DNA from: Monarcha castaneiventris obscurior | Lineage: Eukaryota > Chordata > Aves > Passeriformes > Monarchidae | Direction: 5' to 3' | Length of the DNA stretch: 64,000 bases | Assembly (NCBI GenBank): GCA_026261815.1 | Contig: JAMPIT010000493.1 | Coordinates: 1,019,001-1,083,000 of the forward strand | Part shown: positions 38,691 through 50,210 of the stretch, piece after piece | Layout: each line of letters begins with the position of its first letter | Position numbering within the stretch: the stretch's first letter is position 1 | Program-made: the position numbers and the translations under genes | The notes under the pieces: model-generated | Database searches by the model: none | Told to the model about the DNA's origin: nothing | The model's input: only the letters and a program-made list of their open reading frames with translations

Positions 38691-41399
38691 GGTGAGCAAG
38701 CGAGTCTGAGCCTCCTCCATGCTGCACTGCTTCCCGGGCAGAAAGCAAGGAGGCTGCTCCTGCCAAACCAGGCATCTCCTCCAGAGGCTCTCCAGCATCT
38801 TGTGAGGAAGTAGCCACGATGTACCATGCTACTCCAGCTTGATGGATTTAAAATTTACAGGCAAGGAGAGATGGAACATGACCTGTACTGTGCATAGCCT
38901 TGCAGTCAATGTGCTGGCAGGAGTGGTTGATGGGAGATGTGCTCTGAGGCTCAAAAGTGTGTCTAAGCTTTGTAAATACAATCAGCCCAGCCTAAACGAA
39001 CTGATTTGTTCAGGAACAATGTGGAATGTTTCCAGGCCAAATTTCACTCCAGAAAAAAAGAAAAAAAACCACCACTGAGCCAGTGGTGCTTGAGTGTGTT
39101 GTGAAGGCTGTGTCTGCAGGGTCACAGCGTGACCTCCTGGCTCAGACGTGAGGACCCCGGCACACTCACTGCGAATTAAAATGTTGCATATGCTCTGAGT
39201 GTAAAAAGAGATTGTACACAGAGGCTGCAAGAAGCCTTCCTGAAAGCCTTTCGCCTCGGCTGGTGGTCTTGAAGCATCGACACTGGATGTCTGGCTCACG
39301 CTCTCTATTTTTGAAAAACATTAATAATCATAATCCATATAAAACTGTCATATTGGTTCAACATGTACGTCACCAAAGCCCTGACTAATTTATCAAAGAT
39401 TTAGTGTTCGGTTGAACAAAGTCTCATTTTTGTAAGCAGATGCAGTTTGCTGGATTGTCCTGTCATCACCCTCTGTTCCCGCTGGAAAGATGCATCGTAT
39501 CAGCAACTTCAAGAAGTTCAAAAAAATGTACATTTTAAAACAGCAATGTAAACACTTATTGAATGTTCCACACTAGTCATGAATTAAATAAAGAGTTTAG
39601 GGGCTCATGCTGCTTGTGTCAAAGTGTGTCTGCAACCCTACAGCCAGCACTGGGTGGATCATCCCAGTGGGGATGGGGCATTGCACAGCTGTCACACCAC
39701 TGGAAAGGAGCTGCTCAGGGGAGCTAAAACGCTAAAGCAGACGTTGCAGACGAAATTGTCTGTTCAAAGAGGCAGCCCAGCGCAGGCCTGGCCTGTCTAG
39801 GTGCCTGCAGGGCTGTTTTCATGGGCAGTGGCAGCACATCAGGCTTTGGCAGGAATAGCTGGGCACAGGAGATGAGGAAAGGGGCAAGTGAGGAGGGTGA
39901 TGCTGCACACAGCAGAAGGGCAGGGCTGGTGGCAAGGTCTGGGCCTGCGTTGTGTTTCTGAGCCCAGGGTTCAAACAGCCTGAAGCAGGCGATGCCCTTC
40001 CCTGGGCACAGCTCTGTGGGCAATGCAAAGGGATAAAGGGACACAGGCACCTCCGGCACCTCCTTCCCAGCCAGTGCAGCCCCCCCAAGGGTGTGAAATG
40101 TGCCAGCAGTGAAACTCAGCGTGAGCCAGGACAGAGGGACACAGGGTCCAAGCTGCAGCCCGTGGGGCAGGAAAGGCTGGAGCAGGTGGGGCTGACAGTG
40201 AGGTGGATGAGAAAGCAGATGGCAAAATCCCTGCTGGTGCAGGGTAGGGAGAGGGGTGTGAGGGTCCCGGCTCACACAGTGTGGAGGAGATGGTATCATG
40301 TGCAATGCACTGCTCCCACTTCCTTATACAGTAAATTGGTAACTTTTTTGTATTAAACCAGATTTTATCACTGAATCAATCTTACACTTTTCTATTCTTG
40401 TTCTCTACAAATGACCTTTTTTAGCTCTCCTCAGCTCTTTCCTGATGGGACTCATTAGGAGCTGGTGCTGATTCTTAGAGGCATTCACTTTCATTCAGCA
40501 TCTGGAGATTTTTCAGACAATGCTCTGTTGAAATGGTCCCCGCAGCTTTCCTCTGATGTGCTCAGTATCACAGCCCCTCCTGGGCCGTGGGCCTACATCC
40601 CACAAACATGTTTGGTGTGAGCTGGATCCTTTCCGTCCATATTTCTGCTGAGATGGGAGTGTCACCAGGCACCTCCCTGCCCAAAGATCTAGAGTTTTTG
40701 TGGTGTATTTTGACCACAAATCCCACATAAACCCTGGAGCAGAACAATGTGGTAAACAAACAACTCCTCTTGTCCATCAAAAACTCTCTACCTTTTGTAC
40801 CTCATGTGGTTGACCTCTTCACAAAGCCTTGAGCTCTGGTGGGTGCTAATCACAACTTTGATGTCAGAGAATAGGTTTTGCACATGTATTTTACTTTGCA
40901 GGGTGTTTGTACACTTGCTGGTGTAAAAGCTGACTGATGTTTGCTCTTTTCAATTGCTGCCTGCATCACACAATTAGCAACCTCTTCTGGGTTGTGTGGA
41001 ATTATTCCTGTCACAGTTTCCTCAGCACACCGGAGTCATGTAAAGAAAGACTTTTCTCATTCGTGGATCTTTAACAGTTCAAGATCTCTCTCATGTGGGT
41101 TCCTCGGGGCTGTGTGTTTTGAAGACAGACTTTCTGCAAATATTCTGTGCCCATGGGTGGAAATTGCTCCAGTAAAGTAGCCAAGTGTCCAGCAGACAGG
41201 GAGAATCAAGCAGGCAATAGGGAATCCTGCGGTCTTCCTATGCAACCTATCAGTAATCAGTTGTTTGTGGTCTGATCACTTCACAAATGCCAGTCTCCAT
41301 TCATTGTTTCTCAGACTGATTTGGGAATTTGTCCTTACCTGTTCCTCTTCTCTTCCAGAGGTCACTTTGGTGTCTGCTCCTCTCCCTGACCATCCAAAG
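38691..41399. other. Unique non-coding DNA, probably intron
   Basis: No gene recognised. An AT-rich, motif-dense stretch at 39300-39600 looks like a conserved non-coding element. If the exon at 41.40 kb is real, this is the upstream intron. Confidence 0.35.
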
Positions 41400-41586
41400 T
41401 GGAGCAGGCAGAATCTGGACCGGCCCCTCCAAGCACGGTGATGAATGGTGTGATCAAACAGGATCGCCCGGACCACAGAAGTGCACCAGCTGGGAATGAA
41501 GAGGAAAAGGCACCCAAGGAAAAGTCTGCCAGCGAAGTGAGAGATGGCACCAAGCTCCAGCCCTCGCCCTTCGCAGAGCGGAAGAA
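41400..41586 (+). CDS. Candidate internal exon, unidentified gene
   Basis: I do not recognise the gene. In the frame opened by the codon split at 41399/41400 the translation is polar and protein-like: PAPPSTVMNGVIKQDRPDHR in the middle, then a Lys/Glu-rich run (EEEKAPKEKSASE) and PSPFAERKN at the end. A TGA closes this frame upstream at 41387, so the exon must start after it. A pyrimidine-rich tract ending in ccatccaaag gives a plausible acceptor at 41399. The downstream edge is acg followed by GTGAGT, a near-perfect 5' splice site. Length is 187 bp. The composition suggests a disordered linker of a larger protein. No neighbouring exon could be tied to it. The alternative is a chance open frame, but the two splice sites plus composition make that less likely. 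Confidence 0.45.
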
Positions 41587-44500
41587 CGGTGAGTTCCTCG
41601 CCTGGTGGTGGCATGAGATGGGAATGGAGATGGGATCGATGCTGGTTTAGCACCTCTGGCACATGCTGTGTTTTCGGTTCATTGCTGTTTTTACGTGTGG
41701 TGCTTTTGAAGGTGTTTGCCATCAAACATCTTGCCATCAGATGGCAAGATTTGAAGATTTAATGGAAGTGGGGCCTGATCTCAGTACTTCTGGGACAGAC
41801 TCAGATGCTGTTGTCACCTTTGAGGCATGTTCTTTGTGATCCAAGTGTTTGGTATGATTTTGGCTGAAATGTGGAATTTCAAGGTCTTAGGAAGGGACTG
41901 GTGTTCTGATCACACCAATGGAATTTCTGGGGAATTAGGGTGACGTGAAGTTGATTGGCAGAGAAGAAATAGGAAGGGTATTTGGTTTGTCAAGGGCCCA
42001 GCAGACTGCTCTGCTCTCACTGACTACTGGGTGCTCCAGAAAACCTGGTCTTCATCAAAATTGCTTCAGATTCTTGTAACAGGGAGCAGAATTTGGCCCA
42101 GACCTCTGCAAGGGTCATTTGTGGGGTCATGGGTCCAGCAGCTACTCTTACTGGCAGATTTGCTCTGAGTTTCAGTGGAAATCTGTTGGTAGAAAGCTGA
42201 TGGACAGAAAAACCCCACAACTGAGCCTATGCAAAGCATGCTTAGGCTGAGGAGTTGTTTGCCATTTCTTTCAGGCAACTGTATAATATATGAAATGAAG
42301 AAAATTCCTTTTGTGCACTCTAAGGCTTTCAACATTAAGTCCTCAAAACATCATGCAATGTGAAAGTGCAGCCCAAAGGCACTATTTTTGCTTTGTGTCT
42401 TTGATTGTTTGCATTATTGTACGGGACCCAATTTTTCTCAATCACTATAAATCAGAAATAATCCAAATGATGTCATCATGGCAGTGTACTGGTGTCAGGC
42501 TGGAGTTACACAGCAGAAAGGCAGGCCCAAGGCCTGCTCAAAGTCAGAGAGGATTCTTCTTTCCTACAGTTGCAGATACCCAAATGTACCTAAGATGATG
42601 CAGCAGCAACAGGGACTTGTAAAGGGACAAACGGTTCAGTGACATAAAAGAAAATCGTACTTTCTCTGTACCTTTCACATCCTTATTTTTCATATCCATT
42701 TTCCACATGTTTTTTTTGTTGTTGTGGGAAGGAAAAAAAGAAACATCTCCAGGTGCCCACGGGCTCTCAGCACAACCTGCAGATGTGCAGGTACCGACTG
42801 CCCTAAACCCTGCAGCAGTGCCAGCACCTGCCTGGCAGCCGGCCCGTGTCAGGGCTTCATGTCCCCTGGGGTTGGTGGCCCACCAGGACATGGCTCCACC
42901 CCTGCAGCCCCTCCACGCTGGGCTGTTTGCCCTGTCCCAGTGAGAAAAGCCCCCCACAGTCTGGGCATCCCTCCAGCCCTTTGCTCTGCTCCGTTTCCCT
43001 CTCTTTAGCACATTCAGACAGCGCAGGGGCTGGGCTCTTCCTGCCGCCCCCGTTTGGGAACAGCCGGCTCCCTTCATCCCACATCATCTCGGGAGCTGGC
43101 AGGCCTGCCAAGTGTCACGCTTATCATGTGGCACCCGGGCCTGCCTTTGATGCCACGTTCTGTGGTGTGACAGCTCCTGCAGGGCCCGTGGAGCAGCCTG
43201 ATGAGCTGGGGGTGAAGCGGGAAGGGGACATCCCCCAGCCGCCCAGGCTGCCCTCCACAGAGCCCTAAAGCAGATTTGTCTCTGCCAAGGAGAGAGCCTT
43301 CCAGTCCCCCCTCAGTGCCATTGGTTGGGGTGTCACAACAAGGGCCTTCTACCCCACCCCTCGGTGGGAGGTCAGCAGTCGGGATTGACTTGGGGAAAAA
43401 AACAAGGCATCAGTGTCTCCTCATAGCCCACCCTCCTGAGGGGCACCCGCAGGGGTGTATTCAGTACTCCCACCTTCATCCCACGCACTCAGGGGACAGC
43501 AGGGACCCCCCCATCCTTGATGATGCCACTGAAGGAAAGGAGACAACGCCTGGGAATGAGTTGGGTGAAATGGAAGAAGCTTCCATCTGTTGTCTTTAGG
43601 AATCTTCCAGGCCATGTAAGGAGAAGCAAGTGCAAGGTGTGCCACCCACCACTCCTCCTCCTGCCCTGTTGCATCCTTTCTCCCCAGACCTCAGCCAGGC
43701 AGGATCTCCCTTTGTTCCCTGCTCTTTCCACCCATGGGGTGCTGATCTGGGCTGTTTCAGTGGGCATTAGACAGACACTGGTCTGTCAAGGGCACAGATC
43801 CTCAGTGAGGACCAGCTCCTGCCCAAGTCTGAACTTTCAAACAGCTGTCTTTATTTGACTTAACTTTGATTTAGTAAAAACAGTCTAGCTATAATATTTT
43901 TAAATAAGAAAATAGTCTTTTTAATTCTAGTATTACTCAAAAATGGCTGAGGGGATTTCATTTAAATTTGTAAAAATAAATCACCTTTGAGCAAGCAGAA
44001 AGCCCATTTGGCAGGGCCTACAAAATCCCGGGACTGCATGCATAAGTCCTGGAAAATGGGGACTGTTACCTCTGCAACAAGCAGGAATCCTGACCTCTGC
44101 CTGCCCAGCTGTACCCCCAGCCCCAGCCCTGTTCTGCCCTGGGAAGGATCACTGTCAGGCTGCCCTTTTACCATGACTGTGCCCGATCCCACAGTGTTTA
44201 TATGCCCAATGACATAGTCTCCTCCTAAGTTCTGGTCTACACTGGCCTGAGCTGGGCAGAGCTGGGAACTGCTGTCTCAGGAGAGCCTCAGGAGAGGCAA
44301 ACATGGCTCTGGGTCTTCCTAAAGTCCCTGGTGATGCCGGGTTTGGAGGTGAGCTCTAGATCCCCCAGGCTCCCTGTTGTGCATGGCCTTGGCCGGGCAC
44401 TGGCTCCATGGATCCTGCCTTGCCAGTGCCTGGCACTTTGACCTCAGCATGGTGACTCCATCTCTGAACCAACACCCTGCTCATCCCACTCCCTCTCTCC

Positions 44501-45011
44501 GTGCAGGGACACTGTTGAGGCACGAGGTCAGTGCGTGGCGCCCCTCAGAGTGAGGACACACCTGCCCACACCCCTGCTCCTCCCTGGGCTGGTTTGGTTG
44601 CACACAAAGGCAAGCATGAGAGCAATAAGATAATTCTTGATGCAGCGGGCACACCAACCCCCCTGCAGGGCACTGGGGTCCCCAGCTGCCACTTCCCTGG
44701 GGTTCTGGAGCCTTCAGCCTGGGAACCACGAGGGACAGTGTCTGCACTGCACAACATGAACCAGAGTCCCGTTGTGAAGGTACCAAAGGTCTCACACCAC
44801 AATCCAGAGATGCTCAGTACACGCATCCTTCACAGGCTCACTCACCCACGAGCTCAGTGCTCTCTGAGTTTGGGGGTCTCAGGTCCATAAGTTGCATTTC
44901 CCTCCCAGATCCATCTGAGACCCTCTCAGATGCTGACACCAGGGCCAGTGCTTACACTCTGAAGCAGCATCAATGCTCCCAGGATCAGTTTCTTCAGCTG
45001 GCAGCAGCTTT
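41587..45011. other. Unique non-coding DNA, probably intron
   Basis: No gene recognised. The stretch 42640-42740 is T-rich and 43850-43990 AT-rich. Proline/Ser-rich open frames at 42.7-43.3 kb run through GC-rich DNA without splice support. Confidence 0.35.
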
Positions 45012-45070
45012 CATCCCATCCCAGCGCACCCCAACAAATCCCACTCCATCCCATCTCGTCCCATCCCATG
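45012..45070. repeat. Imperfect (ATCCC)n microsatellite
   Basis: About ten degenerate copies of a catcc/atccc pentamer, interrupted by caacaaat and tctcgt. Confidence 0.8.
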
Positions 45071-47547
45071 CCACTGCACTGCACACCCATATTTTACCTG
45101 TGTCAGCTGTGCCATGGGATCAGCAGCAGAACCTTTGACTTGTCTTGCATCAGGACTGTCTTTACCTCGGCCATCCCCTGTGTGGCTGATGGGGATTTCT
45201 CCACACAGTGGGAAGGCAGTGAGGGCGCAGGCTCTGGCACGACTTTGGCCGTGTGTCCCTCCTTGTGCCAGGTGGATTTCAGAAGTAATTTTGTGATAAG
45301 GTTTGCAATCACAAGGAAAGGGGCCAGAGGACATGCAGGGGCTCTGTAAAGCAGCTCCTCCAGAAGTGTCTCAGTGGGTGTGCTCCAAGTGAAGAATGAG
45401 GTGTCCTTTGGTACAGCCCAGAGACAGAAAAGTGCCTTGTTCCCTGTCCTGGGACTCTGAGACTGAGATGAATTTCACTCATGGAACTATCCAAGTGTGA
45501 GACATCCTGTCTGACCTGATGAGATTTCTCTCCTTCAGAAACTGTGCAGAATGAGCTCAGCCTGCTCTGGAGGACCCCATTTCTCTACAGTGATTATCAG
45601 AATTTAAATGCCCAGCTCTGACCCAGTCAGCCTTTAAAGAAGAGATTGATTTTACCCATTTGCCTCCACCCACATGTCTCCAAGTCTGGGTGTCAGGTCT
45701 GGCTGCAGGTGGAGGCTCTGGCTGCCAGACACTACAGGTAGGAAAGATGAAGGGCTCCCCTGTGCCTACACCACTCCAGTAGCGGGTTTGCAAACTGCTC
45801 ATAATGTTTCCACATAGGTTTCCCATTGCTGATTTTGGAGAATAATGTAGTTAAACTCCTCTGTTTATTTGTGTAGTGAAACAGACCTTCTGACCACCAG
45901 CCCCTTTAGCCCACTGCAACAAAGGGGAGGATTTTCCAGTGCCCATCTGGTTTGTGTTTAATGTAATGTGCAGAAAGGTTGCACATTTTCAGGGCCTGTG
46001 TTCATAAGTAGTAGATTGTACAACAGTTTATTACACAAATGGAGCTTTATATTGCTGGGCTTTGTTGAGCTGCCAGTTGAGATAAAAAAAAAAAGTAACA
46101 TGCTTCATAGACCCTATCAAGGAAAATTAGAAAGCATTAAATTCTGCTCAGACTATCCATCACTGGTGAGCTGGTAATCAGATCCAGAGAGGCTGGTGGG
46201 AGGTCAAGACTTCCTTGTTCTTGGTGTTTCTGAATCAATAACTGCTATGAAAGACATGTAAGTGAAACCAAAAGAAGAGAGAGACATGTCTGACCTAGCA
46301 GTCAACACAAGATCACAGTGCAGAGGCCAGAAGAGACGAGATACCTCCAGTTTGTGAGGAGAAAACCCCACAGTCTCAGCTCAGTTCTTGTGGTGAGCAT
46401 GTGTTTTAGTTTAATTCTATATAGGAACGGTTATTAAATTACTATCTAGTCCCAGGCAAAATCTAGCCCTTGTTCCACATAGCCAGGTAAGAGGTGCATC
46501 TACAGGAAGATTTTTCAAATTACCTTTGGATCCAAATCAAATAAATATCGCAAACCCTGTATTGAACACAGGTGATATCTAATCCACAGCGAAATATCAG
46601 CCTGCAGCCTCGGACTGTGCAGCCCAGCTTTAATGCCACTTAAATCAGAATGTAAGAACTAAAGGAATTCCAGGAATCCAATGATATAAACTGTATTTTT
46701 AGAGCTGTGAGTGACTTGTGAGAGTGAAACAGTGCAGTGACTAAAGATAGCCCGAGCAAGGTTTTCCATGATTTATCACAGGAACGCTCACAGTAAGTTA
46801 AAGTCACCGAATGTTGTGATAGCAGCACCTACATGTTGGCGTGTTTTCAAGACAAGTCATTCATAACATACTTGTCACAGAGGAAAATTTCCATAACAGA
46901 GCTCTGAGTTGCGCCTCACTTGCACAAGCACCACACACATCACTTTCCTATTAAGACACCGAGAGGTCCATTTGTTTCCTAGGATCTATTTTTTTCTTTC
47001 AGCCAGCTGGAGGCAAGAACCCACTTGCCTGCATGTCTCAAACCTCTCCTAAGCTTTCAGTCTGGCTGAGTGGTGGCAGAGGACAAAGACCCTCCCTTGG
47101 GCACAGTTGTGGCCCCGCTCCATTCCCTGTTGGCCATCTGGAGTTTAGTTATCATTTAATAGGAATTCATTGTCTGACCCATCATTCCTCCTTGGGGGTC
47201 TGTGCTCCTTTGTGCACCAAGAGGTTGGGTAGGACCTTTCTTTGCTGAGCAAAATGTCTGCAGGGGTTATTTTAAGGATGAAGTCATGGCAAGCATTTCC
47301 TGACACCTCACGATCAGCCCTGCTCTTGGCTCCTGGCCCTTGCTAGCTGCAGTTTGCAGGATAAAGGAGCTGGCTTGACAAGAGGGGGCTACACTGCAGA
47401 ACTGCTTCCTCCCAGTTTCTAACACACCAGGATGCACTCAGACAGAAATGGCAGAGAACCTGCAGAGAACTCCTCTCCTGGACAGATTGGCCTTTGCCTT
47501 CTGCAACCACCTCCTGGGTTGCCTGACAGCCACCTCAAATCTCATTT
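45071..47547. other. Unique non-coding DNA
   Basis: No gene recognised. The stretch 46000-46900 is AT-rich, and an 11-base A run lies at about 46086. Confidence 0.4.
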
Positions 47548-47760
47548 TCATAGAATTGCAGAATGGTTTGGGTTGGAAGGGACCTTAAAGCTCATCCAGT
47601 GCCCCTCCCTGCCATGGGCAGAGACACTTTCCACCATCCCAGGTTGCTCCAAGCCCCATCTAACCTGGCCTTGGACACTTCCAGGGACCCAGGGGCAGCC
47701 ACAGCTGCTCTGTGACAGGGCCTCCCCACCCTTACAGGGAAAACTTTTCTCATGTGTCAA
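47548..47760 (-). repeat. CR1 LINE, 3' end (antisense)
   Basis: Inverted CR1 terminus tcatagaattgcagaatgg, then gggttggaagggaccttaaa, ccaggttgctccaagcccca and cctggccttggacacttcca. About 210 bp remain. Confidence 0.94.
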
Positions 47761-48035
47761 GTCCCAAGTTCAGCTTCCAGCACAGAAGCCCCCTGGCTGT
47801 GTGGGGCCCTGACCACGCTCCCCAGGCAGGGTTACATTCTCTACTGGAGGGGGACATCACCTGAAGGGTGAGGATGGTGGCTGGGACACTGAGTCAGGTC
47901 CTCTCTCCCCATCCCTTGACTAGTTCTGCTCTCAGTCCTGTGGCATCCCTGCCCAGCTGCCAGGTCTCTATTCAAAACCTGGTGGGCTGTGCCCAACTCT
48001 GTAATCGCTTCCCATGGAGGGACGTGTGAATCACT

Positions 48036-48217
48036 CCCATTTCTTTTTCAGGTATGTTTTGAGATGCTTCTAAAACCAGTTTCCCTCTCATTGTGATTCT
48101 AAGCTGCTGTTTAGTGTCCTCTTTCAGAGATCAAATAGAGACAGGGATAACTGTTTGTGATGATCCTTCTTGTTGTTCCATCACCATGTGCTTTCAAGCA
48201 GGTCCTACAACACTTCC
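48036..48217 (+). repeat. Unclassified repeat X, copy 1 (inverted partner of 49932-50120)
   Basis: This 182-bp segment matches the reverse complement of 49932-50120 at about 90% identity by eye. It starts cccatttctttttcagg and ends caagcaggtcctacaacac. Compared with copy 2 it lacks a few bases at about 48128 (agatc against aaataaagtctc). It is not CR1 and not any LTR I recognise. Together with copy 2 it brackets about 1.7 kb. Confidence 0.85.
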
Positions 48218-49546
48218 TGCTGCCTGCTGCAGCCTGGGCACTGCAAAATGAGCAGCACAGAGCTAACCATTGTTTGCACTGAGATTGTTCTTGGGCTGGG
48301 GCTGAGCCCCACTGCTCCAGACCATTGCTCAGCACCCAGCAGGACTGAACCCCCAGGCTGGGTCTCCTCACCTCACTGCCAATCCAGCCTTAGCACTCCA
48401 TACCTGCACTCTGCCTGTTGTCCTTCCCTTGTAACCATGCCCGTGATTAAATAAACAGAGTGTGTCAGTGATTATAAGCTTTCCTCTCCCTGCTGCACTG
48501 GGGAAAGAGCACTCATAGAGTTTTTGTTTCATCTTGTTCATATTTGTGGTTATTTCTGTGTTGCTTTCATGATTTGCACACTCTTGAGACCCTTGCTCAG
48601 AGCACCTGCAGTCACATTGTGCTCAGCATCTCCCCCTCTTTTGTAGCTGATTTTGAGAGGTAGCTAGTGAAGGGTAAAGTTCAATCCAGGGCACAGTTTT
48701 TAATTCATGATTGAGCGTGATTGAGCATGTGGATGATATCTGGACACGTGAAACTTGGGGCTGAAACTGTGATCTGAGGTATGAAACCTGATAGCCCTGA
48801 AATGATAAGAAGAAAACATCCTCTTGCAAGAATAACACCATGTTCTCTCCATGAGCGTTTAACCTGCAGGACTTGGGAGCACGTTAGGCTCGTTGGCACC
48901 AAAAAGTCAGGAGGATTCTGGAAAGAAGTTATTTCTGGGAATAACGGGAATATCCACCATATGACAATGAGGAAGCATGCATGTATCCAAGCAGAGATTC
49001 TAACAGGGAAAGATGCCTATTGCAGTAACTCCCTAGGTAAGATTATCTGATTGAAACATGGACTAAGAAATGAAGCTTAAATAGTTCTTCAGGGTAATTT
49101 GTCTCTTAGGTCAGCTTATCTGGGGGCTTTTCACAATCTCCAGCACTTCAGGTCTTTCAGGAAGGATGCACTCGTTCCTTCAAAAAATGCTTTCTTACAT
49201 AAAAGAAAATTACACCTTTATGCAGAAATATCTAGGAAAGTTTCCGTGGCCCGCAATTCATGCTCAGCTGCCTCAGTGCTCTCGGGTGGTGAGCAGCAAG
49301 CCCAGAGGGGCACAAAAAGCTGTCTCAGAAGACACAAAGTACTGTAGGTTTCATTGCAGTCAAACACCAAGGCAGCCCTGCTCCACATCAGCAGGTTACA
49401 CCCAATGCCTCACTGATGACACCAAGAGCCTTGAAACCTCTGCTTTGGTAGCGTTAGGAAGAGGGGAAGAGGTGATGATTTGACACAGCGTTTAGCTGGG
49501 TATCTCCAAGCTGCAAAGATTGGGAACGCTGAAGAGATGATCATAA
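48218..49546. other. Interval between inverted repeats
   Basis: No identified gene. The + frame 48781-49050 is protein-like and contains CTAG followed by GTAAGA (a consensus-quality 5' splice site, exon end 49036). Another + frame at 49166-49483 is also protein-like. I cannot identify either, so both are left uncalled. Confidence 0.3.
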
Positions 49547-49711
49547 ATGGAGCCTTCTGTTCTTGAACACAATGAATCCATGAGCAGACTGGAACGCAAG
49601 ATGTTTCCAGTTAATGCACCATCTGTGTTAGATCTGCCCATTCACAAAGAGGAAACATATTTTCGCTCTGAATGGCTTTTTAAATCAGGAGACAACAGGG
49701 AAGGCAAGTAC
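49547..49711 (+). CDS. Candidate first coding exon, unidentified gene
   Basis: I do not recognise this protein. An ATG at 49547 is immediately preceded by an in-frame TAA. It opens a frame with balanced, protein-like composition: MFPVNAPSVLDLPIHKEETY and FRSEWLFKSGDNREG in its second half, with varied codon use. Two splice donors are possible at its end: TAC followed by GTAAGA after 49711 (phase 0), or AAG followed by GCAAGT after 49703, which is the consensus of rare GC-AG introns. Beyond this point the frame becomes CpG-rich and low in protein character. It lies between the two copies of repeat X, so it could also belong to an unknown element. A chance frame remains possible. Confidence 0.3.
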
Positions 49712-49843
49712 GTAAGATGTCCGTGCGTGTCTGTGTGCGCAAACGTTTGTGAGTGGGGACGGGCGCGTGCGACCCCCGCGGGCACGGCCCCGAGCTGCCC
49801 GTGCTCTGCACAACAGAAACCACGGGGCTCCACACAAACCCTC

Positions 49844-49928
49844 AAGACATTCCCCAAGCTCTTCTTTTAACTAACTTCATGGAAATTGCCATCAGCAGAG
49901 CCAGCCCGGGGTGAAGTGCCTGGGTCGC
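49844..49928 (+). repeat. Direct repeat R1, copy 1
   Basis: About 85 bp starting aagacattcccc and containing ttaactaac, ggaaattg, agagccagcc and ggggtgaagtgcctggg. It recurs at 50125-50210, with repeat X lying between the two copies. Confidence 0.85.
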
Positions 49929-49931
49929 TCA

Positions 49932-50120
49932 TGGAGGTGTTGGAGGACCTGCTTGAAAGCACATGGAGATGGAACAACAAGAAGGATCATGACAAATGGT
50001 TATCCCTGTCTCTATTGAGACTTTATTTCTGAAAGAGGACACTGAACAGCACCTTAGAGTCGTAATGAGAGGGAAATTGGCTTTAGAGGCATCTCAAAAC
50101 ATACCTGAAAAAGAAATGGG
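49932..50120 (-). repeat. Unclassified repeat X, copy 2
   Basis: Reverse-complement partner of 48036-48217. Read on the + strand it contains a short frame of about 51 codons from an ATG near 49997 to a TAA near 50150 (LALEASQNIPEKEMG is part of it). On the minus strand an AATAAA occurs that copy 1 has lost. Flanked on both sides by R1. Confidence 0.85.
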
Positions 50121-50124
50121 AATG

Positions 50125-50210
50125 AAGACATTTTCTAAGCTCTTTTTTTAACTAACTTTGTGGAAATTGTCATCAATAGAGCCAGCCTGGGGTGAAGTGC
50201 CTGGGGATCG
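50125..50210 (+). repeat. Direct repeat R1, copy 2
   Basis: Second copy of R1, about 281 bp downstream of the first, with roughly 85% identity by eye. The R1-X-R1 order suggests a local tandem duplication of an R1+X unit of which only the first part of the second copy remains. Confidence 0.82.

Noticed and set aside
42707..43268. Pro/Ser-rich + frames as possible exons
   Set aside because: Several frames overlap, none has both splice sites, and the composition equals the GC-rich background.
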